Source of the DNA: Aristolochia californica
Lineage: Eukaryota > Streptophyta > Magnoliopsida > Piperales > Aristolochiaceae
DNA length: 64,000 nucleotides
NCBI GenBank assembly: GCA_029961685.1
Contig: JARWKL010000001.1
Span: 29,028,295 to 29,092,294, forward strand
Reading direction: 5' to 3'
The notes under the pieces were generated by a model. That model did not search any database. It saw only the letters and a program-made list of their open reading frames with translations, and had not been told where the DNA came from. The translations under genes and the position numbers were made by a program. Below are positions 1 to 10,887 of this stretch, one piece after another. Numbering within the stretch: position 1 is the first letter of the stretch; every line of letters starts with the position of its first letter.

Positions 1-226
1 AGGCAAGGATTTTTAACTGAGTCTTGACTCCCAATCCATAAGTCATTTATTAGGGTAATATAGCCCGTTACGCAAGATAAATCACTTTACAAACATCCAT
101 GATCGTTGAGTCTGCTTTTTGTAGATGGGCAAAATAATGGCTTGGATGACTCGGGTAAATATCCCACCGCACGCTCACTTGAGAATTTAATGAGCGTTTG
201 TTATTCTATTGAAAAACTATGGATCC

Positions 227-240
227 ATAGGTGATTTGCA
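227..240. other. 14 bp perfect palindrome with BamHI core, once per monomer
   Basis: The sequence ctatggatccatag is its own reverse complement. The GGATCC core is present in most monomers at phase ~231; the outer bases vary (tttggatccatagg in many copies), so the full 14 bp palindrome is found only in some. A BamHI digest should therefore give a ladder of about 672 bp. Whether it binds a protein is unknown. Confidence 0.85.
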
Positions 241-247
241 TCTTTAA

Positions 248-262
248 CATGTTTAAAACATG
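248..262. other. Inverted repeat catgttt-a-aaacatg, recurrent in subfamily A
   Basis: Two 7 bp arms flank one base, about 10 bp after the GGATCC palindrome. It recurs in most A monomers. In subfamily B the same place reads catgtttcaagcatg, so the outer CATG arms persist while the centre has changed. This fits either a selected dyad or simple inheritance. Confidence 0.8.
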
Positions 263-660
263 CAAATCCATTTTTTAAGCATGTGTGGAGGAAATCTCTT
301 TCTTATAAAATTTCAAGCTATTAGGGTTGAACTAGTGGAATTTCCCAAACTTGGATAACAAAACTTTTGTGTTCATTTGTGGCGTGTGAATAAATTTTCT
401 TTACTTACATTTGTTATTGTTTTAAATTTTTTCTGTACTTGAACTCGAAAATTTTCATTTTGTTGTGATCTATTTGCCTTTTTTGTTTACTGGATGAAAG
501 GAGAGCGAAAACTCAAAGTTCTCTTTTATGAAAAAAGAGTACATGTAGAATAGAAATGCACAATGCACAAACGTAGAGAGAGATAAATCCAAAGAGTTTC
601 TGTGATTTTTAGGGATTGTAAGCTCTTCTTAGTTTTTATATATCAGGTTTTGCAATCGTC

Positions 661-682
661 GGGAAAAAGGGGGAGGCAAGGA
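661..682. other. Conserved purine tract at the monomer boundary
   Basis: A run of G and A interrupted by one C (gggaaaaagggggaggcaagg) marks the junction between monomers and recurs in nearly all copies of both subfamilies. Some copies carry longer G runs, such as aggggggggg at 40441-40450. It is the only G-rich patch in an AT-rich unit. I used it to phase the array; the biological monomer start is arbitrary. Confidence 0.85.
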
Positions 683-3600
683 TTTTTAACTGAGTCTTGA
701 CTCCCAATCCATAAGTTGTTTCCTAGGGTAAAATAGCCCGTTACGCATGATAAATCACTTTACAATCATCCATGATGGTTGGGTCAGCTTTTTGTTTATG
801 GGCAAAATAATGGATTGTTTGACTCGGGTAAATATCCACTGCACGTTCAGTTGAGAATTTAATGAGCGTTTGTTATTCTCTTCAAAAGCTTTGGATCCAT
901 AGGTGATTTGCATCTTTAACATGTTTAAAACATGCATATCCATTTTTAAAGCAAGTGTGGAGGAAATCTCTTTCCTATAAAATTCCAAGTTCTTGGTGTT
1001 GAACTAGTGGAATTTCCCAAACATGGACAACAAAACTTTTGTGTTCATTTGTGATGTGTGAATAAATTTTCTTTACTTACATTTGTTACTGTTTTAAATT
1101 TTTTCCGTACTTGAACTCGAAAATTTTCATTTTGTTGTGATCTATTTGCCTTTTTTGTTTACAGGATGAAAGGAGAGCGAAAACTCAAAGTTTTCTTTTA
1201 TGAAAAAAGATTACATGTAGAATAGAAATGCACAATGCAGAAACGTAGAGAGAGATAAATCCAAAGAGTTTCTGTGATTTTTAGGGATTGTAAGCTCTTC
1301 TTAGTTTTTATATACCAGGTTTTGCAATCGTCGGGAAAAAGGGGGAGGCAAGGATTTTTAACTGAGTCTTGACTCCGAATCCATAAGTCGTTTCCTAGGG
1401 TAAAATAGCCCGTTACGCATGATAAATCACTTTACAATCATCCATGATGGTTGGGTCAGCTCTTTGTTTATGGGCAAAATAATGGATTGTTTGACTCGGG
1501 TAAATATCCACTGCACGTACAGTTGAGAATTTAATGAGCGTTTGTTATTCTCTTCAAAAGCTTTGGATCCATAGGTGATTTGCATTTTTAACATGTTTAA
1601 AACATGCATATCCATTTTTAAAGCAAGTGTGGAGGAAATCTCTTTCCTATAAAATTCCAAGTTCTTGGGGTTGAACTAGTGGAATTTCCCAAACATGGAC
1701 AACAAAACTTTTGTGTTCATTTGTGGTGTGTGAATAAATTTTCTTTACTTACATTTGTTATTGTTTTAAATTTTTTCCGTACTTGAACTCCAAAATTTTC
1801 ATTTTATTGTGATCTGTTCGCCTTTTTGGTTTACGGGATGAAGGGAGAGCGAAAACTCAAAGTTTTGTTTTAAGGAAAAAGAGTACATGTAGAATGAAAA
1901 TGCACAATGCACAAATGTGGAGAGAGATAATTCCGAAGAGTTTTTATAATTTTTAGGGACTGTAAGTTCTTCTTAGTTTTTATATATCAGGTTTTACAAT
2001 CGTCGGGAAAAAGGGGGAGGCAGGGATTTTTAACTGAGTCTTGACTTCGAATCCATATGTGATTTATTACGGTAATATAACCCGTTACGAATGATAAATC
2101 ACTTTACAATCATCCATGATCGTTGGGTCTGCTTTTTGTAGATGGGCAAAATAATGGCTTGTTTTACTTGGGTAAATATCCCACCGCACATTCACTTGAA
2201 AAATTAATGAGCGCTTGTTATTGCCTTCTAAAGCTATGGATCCATAGGTGATTTGCATCTTTAACATGTTTAAAACATGCAAATCCATTTTTTAAGCATG
2301 TATGGAGGAAATCTCTTTCTTATAAAATTCCAAGATGTTAGGGTTGAACTAGTGGAATTTCTCAAACTTGGACAACAAAACTTTTGTGTTCATTTGTGGT
2401 GTGTGAATAAATTTTCTTTACTTACATTTGTTATTGTTTTATTTTTTTTACCTACATGAACTCTAAAATTTTCATTTTGTTGTAATCTATTTGCCTTTTT
2501 GGTTTACGGGATGAAGGGAGAACGAAAACTCAAAGTTTTGATTTATGAAAAAAGTGTAGATCTAAAATAAAAATTCACAGTGCACAGATGTAGAGCGAGA
2601 TAATTCCAAAGAGTTTCTGTAATTTTTAGGGATTTTAAGCTCTTCTTAGTTTTTATATATCAGGTTTTGCAATCGTCGGGAAAAAGGGGGAGGCAGGGAT
2701 TTTTAACTGAGTCTTGACTCTCAATCTATATGTCATTTCTTAGGGTAATATAGCCCGTTACGCATGATAAATCACTCTACAATCATCCATGATCATTGGG
2801 TCAGCTTTTTGTAAATGGGCAAAATAATGGCTTGTTTGGCTCGGGTAAATATCCCACCGCATGTTCAGTTGAGAATTTAATGAGCCTTTGTTATTCCCTT
2901 CAAAAGCTTTGGATCCGTTGGTGATTTGCATCTTTAACTTGTTTAAAACATGCATATCCATTTTTAAAGCATGTGTTGACGAAATCTCTTTCTTATAAAA
3001 TTCCAAGCTATTGGGGTTGAACTAGTGAAATTTCCCAAACTTGAACAACAAAACTTCTGTGTTCATTTTTGGTGTGTGAATAAATTTTCTTTACTTAAAT
3101 TTTATATTGTTTTAAATTTTTTTCCATACATGAACTCTAAAATTTTCTTTTTGTTGTAATCTATTTTCCTTTTGGTTTACGGGATGAAGGGAAAGCGAAA
3201 ACTCAAAGTTTTGATTGATGAAAAAAGAGAACACTAGAATGAAAATGCACAGTGCACTATTGTAGAGCGAGATAATTCCAAAGAGTTTCTGTAATTTTTT
3301 GTAAGCTCTTCTTAGTTTTTCTATATCAGGTTTTGCAATCGTAGGGAAAAAGGGGCAGGCAGGGATTTTTAACAGAGTCTTGACTCCCAACCCATAAGTC
3401 ATTTCTTAGGGTAATATAGCCCGTTACGCATGAGAAATCACTTTGCAATCATCCATGATCGTTGGGTCAGCTTTTTGTAGATGGGCAAAATAATGGGTTG
3501 TTTGACTCGGGTAAATATCCCACTGCACGTTCACTTGAGAATTTAATGAGCATTTGTTATTGTTTTCAAAAGGTTTGGATCCATCGGTGATTTGCATCTT

Positions 3601-6600
3601 TAACATGTTTAAAACATGCAAATCCATTTTTTAAGCATGTGTGGAGGAAATCTCTTTCTTATAAAATTCCAAGTTGTTGGGGTTGAAGTTGTGGAATTTC
3701 CCAAACTTGGACAACAAAACTTTTGTGTTCATTTGTGGTGTGTGCATAAATTTTCATTACTTACATTTATTATTGTTTTATATTTTTTTCCGTACATGAA
3801 CTCTAAAATTTTCATTTTGTTGTGACCTGTGCCTTTTTGGTTTACGGGATGAAGGGAGAGCGAAAACTCTATGTTTTGATTTATAAAAAAAGCGTACATC
3901 TCAAATGAAAATGCACAGTGTACGAATCTAGAGCGAGATAATTCCAAAGAGTTTCTGTAATTTGTAGGGATTGTATGATTTTCTTAGTCTTTATATATCA
4001 GGTTTTGTAATCGTCTGTAAAAAGGGGGAGGCACGGATTTTTAACTGAGTCTTGACTCCCAATGCATAAGTCATTTTTTTGGGTAATATAGCCCGTTACG
4101 CATGATAAATCACTTTACAATCATCCATGATCGTTGGGTCAGCTTTTTGTAGATGGGCAAAATAATGGCTTGTTTAACTCGAGTAAATATCCCACCGCAC
4201 GTTCAGTTGAGAATTTAATGAGCGTTTGTCATTCTCTTCAAAAGCTATGGATCCATTGTTGATTTTCATCTTCAACATGTTTAAAACATGCATATCCATT
4301 TTTAAAGAATGTGTGGAGGAAATCTCTTTCATATAAAATTCCAAGCTATTAGTGTTGAACTAGTGGAATTTCACAAACTTGGACAACAAAACTTTTGTGT
4401 TCATTTGTGGCGTGTGAATAAATTTTCTTTACTTACATTTGTTATTGTTTAAAATTTTTTTACATACATGAACTCTAAAATTTTCATTTTGTTGTGATCT
4501 ATTTGCCTTCTCGGTTTATGGTATGAAGGGAGAGTGAAAACTCACAGTTTTGATTTATGAAGAATGTGTACATCTAAAATTAAAATGCACAGTGCACAAA
4601 TGTAGAGTGAGATAATTCCAAAGAGTTCTGTAATTTTTAGGGATTGTAAGCTCTTCTTAGTTTTTATATATCAGGTTTTGCAATCGTCAGGAAAATGGGG
4701 GACGCAGGGATTTTTAACTGAGTCTTGACTCCCAATCCATAAGTCTTTTCTTAGGGTAATATAGCCCATTACACATTATAAATCACATTACAATCATCCA
4801 TGCTCGTTGAGTCATCTTTTTGTAGATGGGCAAAATAATGGCTTGTATGGCTCGGGTAAATATCCACCGCACGTTCAATTGAGAATTTAATGAGATTTTG
4901 CTATTCTCTTCAAAATCTTTGGATCTATAGGTGATTTGCATCTTTAACATGTTTAAAACATGCATATCCATTTTTAAAGCATGTGTGGAGGAAATCTCTT
5001 TCCTATAAAATTCCAAGCTGTTGGGGTTGAACTAGTGGAATTTCCCAAACTTGGACAACAAAACTTTTGTGTTCATTTGTGGTGTGTGAATAAATTTTTT
5101 TTTACTTACATTTCCTATTGTTTTAAATTTTTTCCGTACTTGAACTCCAAAATTTTCATTTTGTTGTAATCTATTTGCCTTTTTGGTTTACGGGATGAAG
5201 GGAGAGCGAAAACTCAAAGTTTTTTTTTCAGGAAAAAGAGTACATGTAGAATGTAAATGCACAATCCACAAATGTAGAGTGAGGTAATTCCAAAGAGTTT
5301 CTTTAATTTTTAGGGATTGTAAGATCTTCTTAGTTTTTATATATCAGGTTTTGCAATCGTCGGGAAAAAGGGGGAGGCAGGGATTTTTAACTGAGTCTTG
5401 ACTCCAATCCATATTTCATTTATTATGGTAATATACGCCGTTATGCATGATAAATCACTTTACAATCATCCATGATCGTTGGGTCAGCTTTTTGTATATG
5501 GGCAACATAATGGCTTGTTTGACTCGGGTAAATATCCCCCCGCACGTTCACTTGAGAATTTAATGAGCGTTTGTTATTTTCTTCAAAAGCTACGGATCCA
5601 TAGGTGATTTGCATCTTTAACATGTTTAAAACATGCAAATCCATTTTTTAAGCAGGTGTGGAGGAAATCTATATCTTATAAAATTCCAAGTTGTTGGGGT
5701 TGAACTAGTGGAATTTCCCAAACTTGGACAACAAAACTTTTGTGTTCATTTGTGGTCTGTGAATAAATTTTCTTTACTTACATTTGTTATTATTTTAAAT
5801 TTATTTCCGTACATGAACTCTAAAATTTTCATTTTGTTGTGATCTATTTGCCTTTTTGGTTTACGGGATGAAGGGAGAGCGAAATCTCAAAGTTTTGATT
5901 TATGAAAAAAGTGTACATCTAAAATGAAAATGCAAAGTGCGCAAATGTTGAGCGAGATAATTCCAAAGTGTTTCTGTAATTTTTAGGGATTGTAAGCTCT
6001 TCTAAGTTTTTATATATCAGGTTTTGCAATCGTTGGTTAAAAGGGGGAGGCAGGGATATTTAACTGAGTCTTGACTCCCAATCCATAAGTCATTTCTTAG
6101 GGTAATATAGCCCATTACGCATTATAAATCACATTACAATCATCCATGATTGTTGGGTCAGCTTTTTGTAGATGGGCAAAATAATGGCTTGTTTGACTCA
6201 GGTAAATATCCACCGCACGTTCAGTTGAGAATTTTATGAGCGTTTGTTATTCTCTTCAAAAGCTTTGGATCCATAGGTGATTTGCATCTTTAACATTTTT
6301 AAAACATGCATATCCATTTTTAAGGCATGAATGGAGGAAATCTCTTTCTTATAAAATTCCAAGTTGTTGGAGTTGAACTAGTGGAATTTCCCAAACTTGG
6401 ACATCAAAACTTTTGTGTTCATTTGTGGTGTGTGAATAAACTTTTTTTACTTACATTTCTTATTGTTTTAAATTTTTTCCGTGCTTGAACTCCAAAATTT
6501 TCATTTTGTTGTGATCTATTTGCCTTTTTGGTTTACGGGATGAAGGGAGAGCGAAAACTCAAAGTTTTCTTTTAAGAAAAAAGAGTACATGTAGAATGGA

Positions 6601-9412
6601 AATGCACAATGCACAAACATAGAGAGAGATAATTCGAAAGAGTTTCTCTAATTTTTAGGGATTGTAGGCTCTTCTTAGTTTTTATATATCAGGTTTTGCA
6701 ATCGTCGGAAAAATGGGTGAGGCAGGGATTTTTAACTGAGTCTTGACTCCCAATCCATAAGTCATTTAATAGGGTAATATAGAACGTTACGCATGATAAA
6801 TCACTTTACAATCATCCATGATCGTTGGGTCAGCTTTCTGTAGATGGGCAAAATAATGGCTTGTTTGACTAGGGTAAATATCCCACCGCACGTTCACTTG
6901 AGAATTTAATGAGCATTTGTTATTCTCTTCAAAAGCTTTGGATCCATAGGTGATTTGCATCTTTAACATGTTTAAAACTTGCAAATCCATTTTTAAAGCA
7001 TGTGTGGAGGAAATCTCTTTCCTATAAAATTCCAAGGTGTTGGGGTTGAACTAGTGGAAGTTCCCAAACTTGGACAACAAAAATTTTGCGTTCATTTGGG
7101 GTGTATGAAAAAAATTTCTTTACTTACATTGGTTATTGTTTTAAATTTTTTTCCGTACATGAACTCTAAAATTTTCATTTTGTTGTGATCTATTTGCCTT
7201 TTAGTTTACGGGATGAAGGGAGAGCGAAAACTCAAAGTTTAGATTTATGAAAAAACTGTACATCTAAAATAAAAATGCACATTGCACTAATGTAGAGCGA
7301 GATAATTCCAAAGAGTTTCTGTAATATTTAGGGATTGGAAGCTCTTCTTAGTTTTTATATATCAGGTTTTGCAATCGTCTGGAAAAAGGGGGAGGCAGGG
7401 ATTTTTAACTTAGTCTTGACTCCCAATCCATAAGTCTTTTTTTAGGGTAATATAGCCCGTTACAAATGATAAATCACTTTACAATCATCCATGATCATTG
7501 GGTCAACTTTTTGTAGATGGGCAAAATAATGGCTTGTTTGACTCGAGTAAATATCCCACCGCACTTTCAGTTGAGAATTTAATGAGCGTTTGTTATTCTC
7601 TTCAAAAGGTATGGATAAATTGGTGATTTGCATCTTTAACATGTTTAAAACATGCAAATCCATTTTTTAAGCAAGTGTGGAGGAAATCTCCTTCTTATAA
7701 AATTCCAAGCTGTTAGGGTTGAACTAGTGGAATTTCCAAAACTTGGACAACAAAACTTTTGTGTTCATTTGTGGTCTGTGAATAAATTTTCTTTACTTAA
7801 ATTTTTTATTGTTTTAAATATTTTTCTGTACATGAACTCTAAAATGTTCATTTTGTTGTGATCTATTTGCCTTTTTGGTTTACGGGATGAAGGGAGAGCG
7901 AAAAGTCAAAGTTTTGATTTATAAAAAAAGTGTACATCTAAAATGAAAATGCAAAGTGCACAAATGTAGAGCGAGATAATTCCAAAGAGTTTCTGTAATT
8001 ATTCGGGATTGTAAGCTCTTCTTATGTTTTTGTATATCAGGTTTTGCAATCGTCAGGAAAAAGGGGGAGGCATGGATTTTTAACAGAGTCTTGACTCCCA
8101 ATCCATAAGTCATTTCTTTGGGTAATATTGGCCGTTACGCATGATAAATCACATTACAATCATCCATGATCGTTAGCTCAGCTTTTTGTAGATGGGGAAA
8201 ATAATGGCTTGTTTGACTCGAGTAAATATCCACTGCGCGTTTAGTTGAGAATTTAGTGAGCATTTGTTATTGTCTTCAAAAGCTTTGGATCCATAGGTGA
8301 TTTGCATCTTTAAAATGTTTAAAACATGCATATCAATTTTTAAAGCATGTGTGGAGGAAATCTCTTTCCTTTAAAATTCCAAGTTGTTGGGGTTGAACTA
8401 GTGGAATTTCCCAAACTTGGACAACAAAACTTTTGTGTTCATTTGTGGTGTGTCAATAAATTTTCTTTTCTTACATTTGTTATTGTTTTAAATTTTTTTC
8501 CGTACATGAACTCTAAAATTTTCATTTTGTTATGATCTATTTGCCTTTTTGGGTTGCGGGATGAAGGGTGAGTTAAAACTCAAAGTTTTGATTTATGAAA
8601 AAAGTGTACATCTGAAATGAAAATGCACAGTGCACAAATGCAGAGCGAGATAATTCCAAAGAGTTTCTATAATTTTTAGGGATTGTAAGCTCTTCCTAGT
8701 TTTTATATATCAGGTTTTGCAATAGTCGGGAAAACGGGGGAGGCAAGGATTTTTAACTGAGTCTTGACTCCCAATCCATGTGTCATTTATTAGGGTAATA
8801 TAGCCCGTTACGCATGATAAATCACTTTACAAATATCCATGATCGTTGGGTCTGCTTTTTGTAGATGGGCAAAATAATGGTTTTTATGACTCGGGTAAAT
8901 ATCCCACCACACGTTCACTTGAGAATTTAATGAGCGTTTGTTATTCTATTGAAAAGCTATGGATCCATAGGTGATTTGCATCTTTAACATGTTTAAAACA
9001 TGCAAATCCATTTTTTAAGCATGTGTGGAGGAAATCTCTTTCTTATAAAATTTCAAGCTATTAGGGTTGAACTAGTGCAATTTCCCAAACATGGATAACA
9101 AAACTTTTGTGTTCATTTGTGGTGTGTGAATAAATTTTCTTTACTTACATTTGTTATTGTTTTTAATTTTTTCCGTACTTGAACTCGAAAATTTTCATTT
9201 TGTTGTGATCTATTTGCCTTTTTTGTTTACGGGATGAAAGGAGAGCGAAAACTCAAAGTTTTCTTTTGTGAAAAAAGAGTACATGTAGAATGGAAAAGCA
9301 CAATGCACAAACGTAGAGAGAGATAAATCCAAAGAGTTTCTGTGATTTTTAGGGATTGTAAGCTCTTCTTAGTTTTTATATATCAAGTTTTGCAATCGTC
9401 GGGAAAAGGGGG

Positions 9413-10173
9413 GGGCAGGGATTTTTAACTGAGTTTGTTATTCTCTTCAAAAGCTTTGGATCCATAGGTGATTTGCATCTTTTACATGTTTAAAACATGC
9501 ATATCCATTTTTAAAGCATGTGTGGAGGAAATCTCTTTCCTGTAAAATTCCAAATTGCTGGGGTTGAACTAGTGGAATTTCCCAAACTTGGACAACAAAA
9601 CTTTTGTGTTCATTTGTGGTGTGTGAATAAATTTTCTTTACTTACATTTGTTATTGTTTTAAATTTTTTCCATACTTGAACTCTAAAATTTTCATTTTTT
9701 TGTGATCTATTTGCCTTTTTGGTTTACGGGATGAAGGGAGAGCGAAAACTCAAAGTTTTGTTTTAAGAAAAAAGAGTACATGTAGAATGGAAATGCACAA
9801 TGCAAAAATGTAGAGAGAGATAATTCCAAAGAGTTTCTGTAATTTTTAGGGATTGTAAGAACTTCTTAGTTGTTCATTTGTGGTGTGTGAATAAATTTTC
9901 TTTACTTACATTTGTTATTATTTTAAATTTTTTCCATACATGAAGTCTAAAATTTTCATTTTGTTGTGATCTATTTGCCTTTTTGGTTTACGGGATGAAG
10001 GGAGAGCGAAAACTCAAAGTTTTGATTATGAAAAAAGCGTACATCTAAAATGAAAATGCACAGTGCACAAATGTAGAGCGAGATAATTCCAAAGAATTTC
10101 TGTAATTTTTAGGGATTGTAAGCTCTTCTTAGTTTTTTTATATCAGGTTTTGCAATCGTCGGGAAAAAGGGGG
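9413..10173. repeat. Rearranged composite monomer with two internal junctions
   Basis: The unit opens normally (gcagggatttttaactgag). At about 9431-9434 it jumps to phase ~197 (tttgttattctcttc), losing some 175 bp. It runs to phase ~629 (acttcttagt) and at about 9870 jumps to phase ~370 of a monomer (tgttcatttgtggtg), then continues to a normal end. The total is 761 bp. Only 1-3 bases are shared at the breakpoints, which points to end joining rather than in-register unequal exchange. Confidence 0.9.
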
Positions 10174-10378
10174 AGGCAGGGATTTTTAACTGAGTCTTGA
10201 CTCCCAATCCATAAGTCATTTCTTAGGGTAATATAGCCCGTTACGTATGATAAATCACTTTAAAATCATCCATTATTGTTGGGTCAGATTTTTGTAGATG
10301 GGCAAAATAATGGCTTGTTTGACTCGGGTAAATATCCCACCGCACGTTCACTTGAGAATTTAATGAGCGTTTGTTATG

Positions 10379-10383
10379 CTCTT
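10379..10383. repeat. Left target-site duplication (CTCTT)
   Basis: CTCTT directly precedes the terminal TGTTG of the inserted element and is repeated exactly on its right side. Removing the insert and one CTCTT restores ttgttatgctcttcaaaagc, which matches the uninterrupted monomers. Five bp is the usual size for LTR-retrotransposon integration. Confidence 0.95.
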
Positions 10384-10484
10384 TGTTGAAACCATTGGGC
10401 TAAAAGGCTCGAACCTTTTAGTAAAGCAACCCCATGGATCTTATACAAGGACTAGCCCGGTCGATACAAACACAAATTCCAACA
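10384..10484 (-). repeat. LTR copy 1 (minus-strand 3' LTR), 101 bp
   Basis: On the plus strand it begins tgttgaaacc and ends ttccaaca, giving TGTTG...CAACA ends on both strands. It differs from LTR copy 2 at only one base (actagccc here, actggccc there). In the element's own orientation it is the last LTR, preceded by the polypurine tract at 10485-10493. Confidence 0.94.
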
Positions 10485-10493
10485 CTCCCCCGC
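10485..10493 (-). other. Polypurine tract next to LTR copy 1
   Basis: The plus strand reads ctcccccgc, so the minus strand is GCGGGGGAG directly upstream of the 3' LTR, where plus-strand DNA synthesis would be primed. An identical tract lies next to LTR copy 2. Confidence 0.8.
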
Positions 10494-10623
10494 ACAGGGA
10501 AAACCCGTGCACAAATTCACCGGAAAAACCCGGGACAAACTCCTGGAAAAACCCAGGACAAATTCACCAGAAATACCTGGGACAAAATTCGGTGGGAGCG
10601 GGACTCGAACTTGGGACCAACCT
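10494..10623 (-). other. Internal region of TRIM, copy 1 (non-coding)
   Basis: The segment contains about three diverged ~24 bp repeats of the form (ac)ccxggacaaa..tc..gaaa (10530-10590). Nearer the primer-binding site, at 10592-10612, lies gggagcgggactcgaacttgg. On the minus strand this gives AGTTCGAGTCC, close to a tRNA T-arm or RNA polymerase III box B (GGTTCGANNCC). Open frames crossing it are not conserved and do not resemble gag or pol. Confidence 0.75.
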
Positions 10624-10635
10624 GCTCTGAGACCA
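10624..10635 (-). other. Primer-binding site, internal copy (one mismatch)
   Basis: The plus strand reads gctctgagacca; the other copy has gctctgatacca. It abuts LTR copy 2 with no gap. The single change lies inside the tRNA-complementary stretch. Confidence 0.85.
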
Positions 10636-10736
10636 TGTTGAAACCATTGGGCTAAAAGGCTCGAACCTTTTAGTAAAGCAACCCCATGGATCTTATACAA
10701 GGACTGGCCCGGTCGATACAAACACAAATTCCAACA
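10636..10736 (-). repeat. LTR copy 2 (middle LTR), 101 bp
   Basis: This copy is full length, with 100 of 101 bases identical to copy 1 by eye and the same TGTTG...CAACA ends. It serves as the 3' LTR of the right-hand unit and the 5' LTR of the left-hand unit on the minus strand. Such a shared LTR is expected after LTR-LTR recombination between two elements or integration of a tandem form. Confidence 0.94.
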
Positions 10737-10745
10737 CTCCCCCGC
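10737..10745 (-). other. Polypurine tract next to LTR copy 2
   Basis: The plus strand is ctcccccgc, identical to 10485-10493 and in the same place relative to the LTR. Confidence 0.78.
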
Positions 10746-10875
10746 ACAGGGAAAACCCGTGGACAAATTCACCGAAAAAACTCGGGACAAACTCCTGGAA
10801 AAACCAAGGACAAATTCACCAGAAATACCTGGGACAAAATTCGGTGGGAGAGGGTCTCGAACTCAGGACCAACCT
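10746..10875 (-). other. Internal region of TRIM, copy 2 (non-coding)
   Basis: It is collinear with copy 1. Comparing the whole 151 bp internal segments including their primer sites, I count nine substitutions and no indels, about 6%. Several differences cluster in the T-arm-like part (gggagagggtctcgaactcagg). The box-B-like core AGTTCGAGACC is kept on the minus strand. Confidence 0.75.
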
Positions 10876-10887
10876 GCTCTGATACCA
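10876..10887 (-). other. Primer-binding site for initiator Met tRNA
   Basis: The plus strand reads gctctgatacca, so the minus strand reads TGGTATCAGAGC, complementary to the 3' end of plant initiator methionine tRNA. This is the common plant Ty1/copia and TRIM primer site. It directly abuts LTR copy 3 and fixes the minus strand as the sense strand. Confidence 0.92.

Larger units (their letters stand above)
1..9412. repeat. Satellite array, subfamily A, left block (14 monomers)
   Basis: Fourteen head-to-tail monomers start at 1, 674, 1346, 2018, 2691, 3357, 4029, 4702, 5375, 6048, 6720, 7393, 8068 and 8741, so the spacing is 666-675 bp. Each opens with the purine tract and atttttaactgagtcttgac. 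Each then carries tagcccgttacgcatgataa, gactcgggtaaatatcc, a GGATCC core, catgtttaaaacatg, ggttgaactagtgg, acgggatgaagggagag, and ends with ttttatatatcaggttttgc. Monomers 674, 1346, 4702, 6048 and 8068 are the type-b variant lacking one C at phase ~150. The monomers at 674 and 1346 are almost identical over their first ~430 bp, a recent adjacent duplication. Monomer 1 shares rare variants with monomer 8741. No gene is visible; short open frames in each monomer are shadows of the repeat. Confidence 0.97.

Noticed and set aside
640..690. CENP-B box-like motif near tcgtcggg
   Set aside because: The pattern NTTCGNNNNANNCGGGN or its reverse complement is not met; only the CGGG part is present.
2277..2459. 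Recurring plus-strand open frame of 60-69 codons overlapping the minus-strand one
   Set aside because: It has the same periodicity and no conserved termination. Both strands open in one stretch is typical of low-stop satellite phase rather than coding.
2277..2480. Promoter-like TATA stretches (ttataaaatt, tttatatatc) in each monomer
   Set aside because: They occur in every AT-rich monomer with no downstream gene. Satellite transcription cannot be judged from sequence alone.
10590..10640. A possible tRNA gene from the T-arm-like sequence and the ...gctctgatacca end
   Set aside because: There is no foldable acceptor, D or anticodon arm around it. The match is explained by a retroelement primer-binding site and adjacent sequence.
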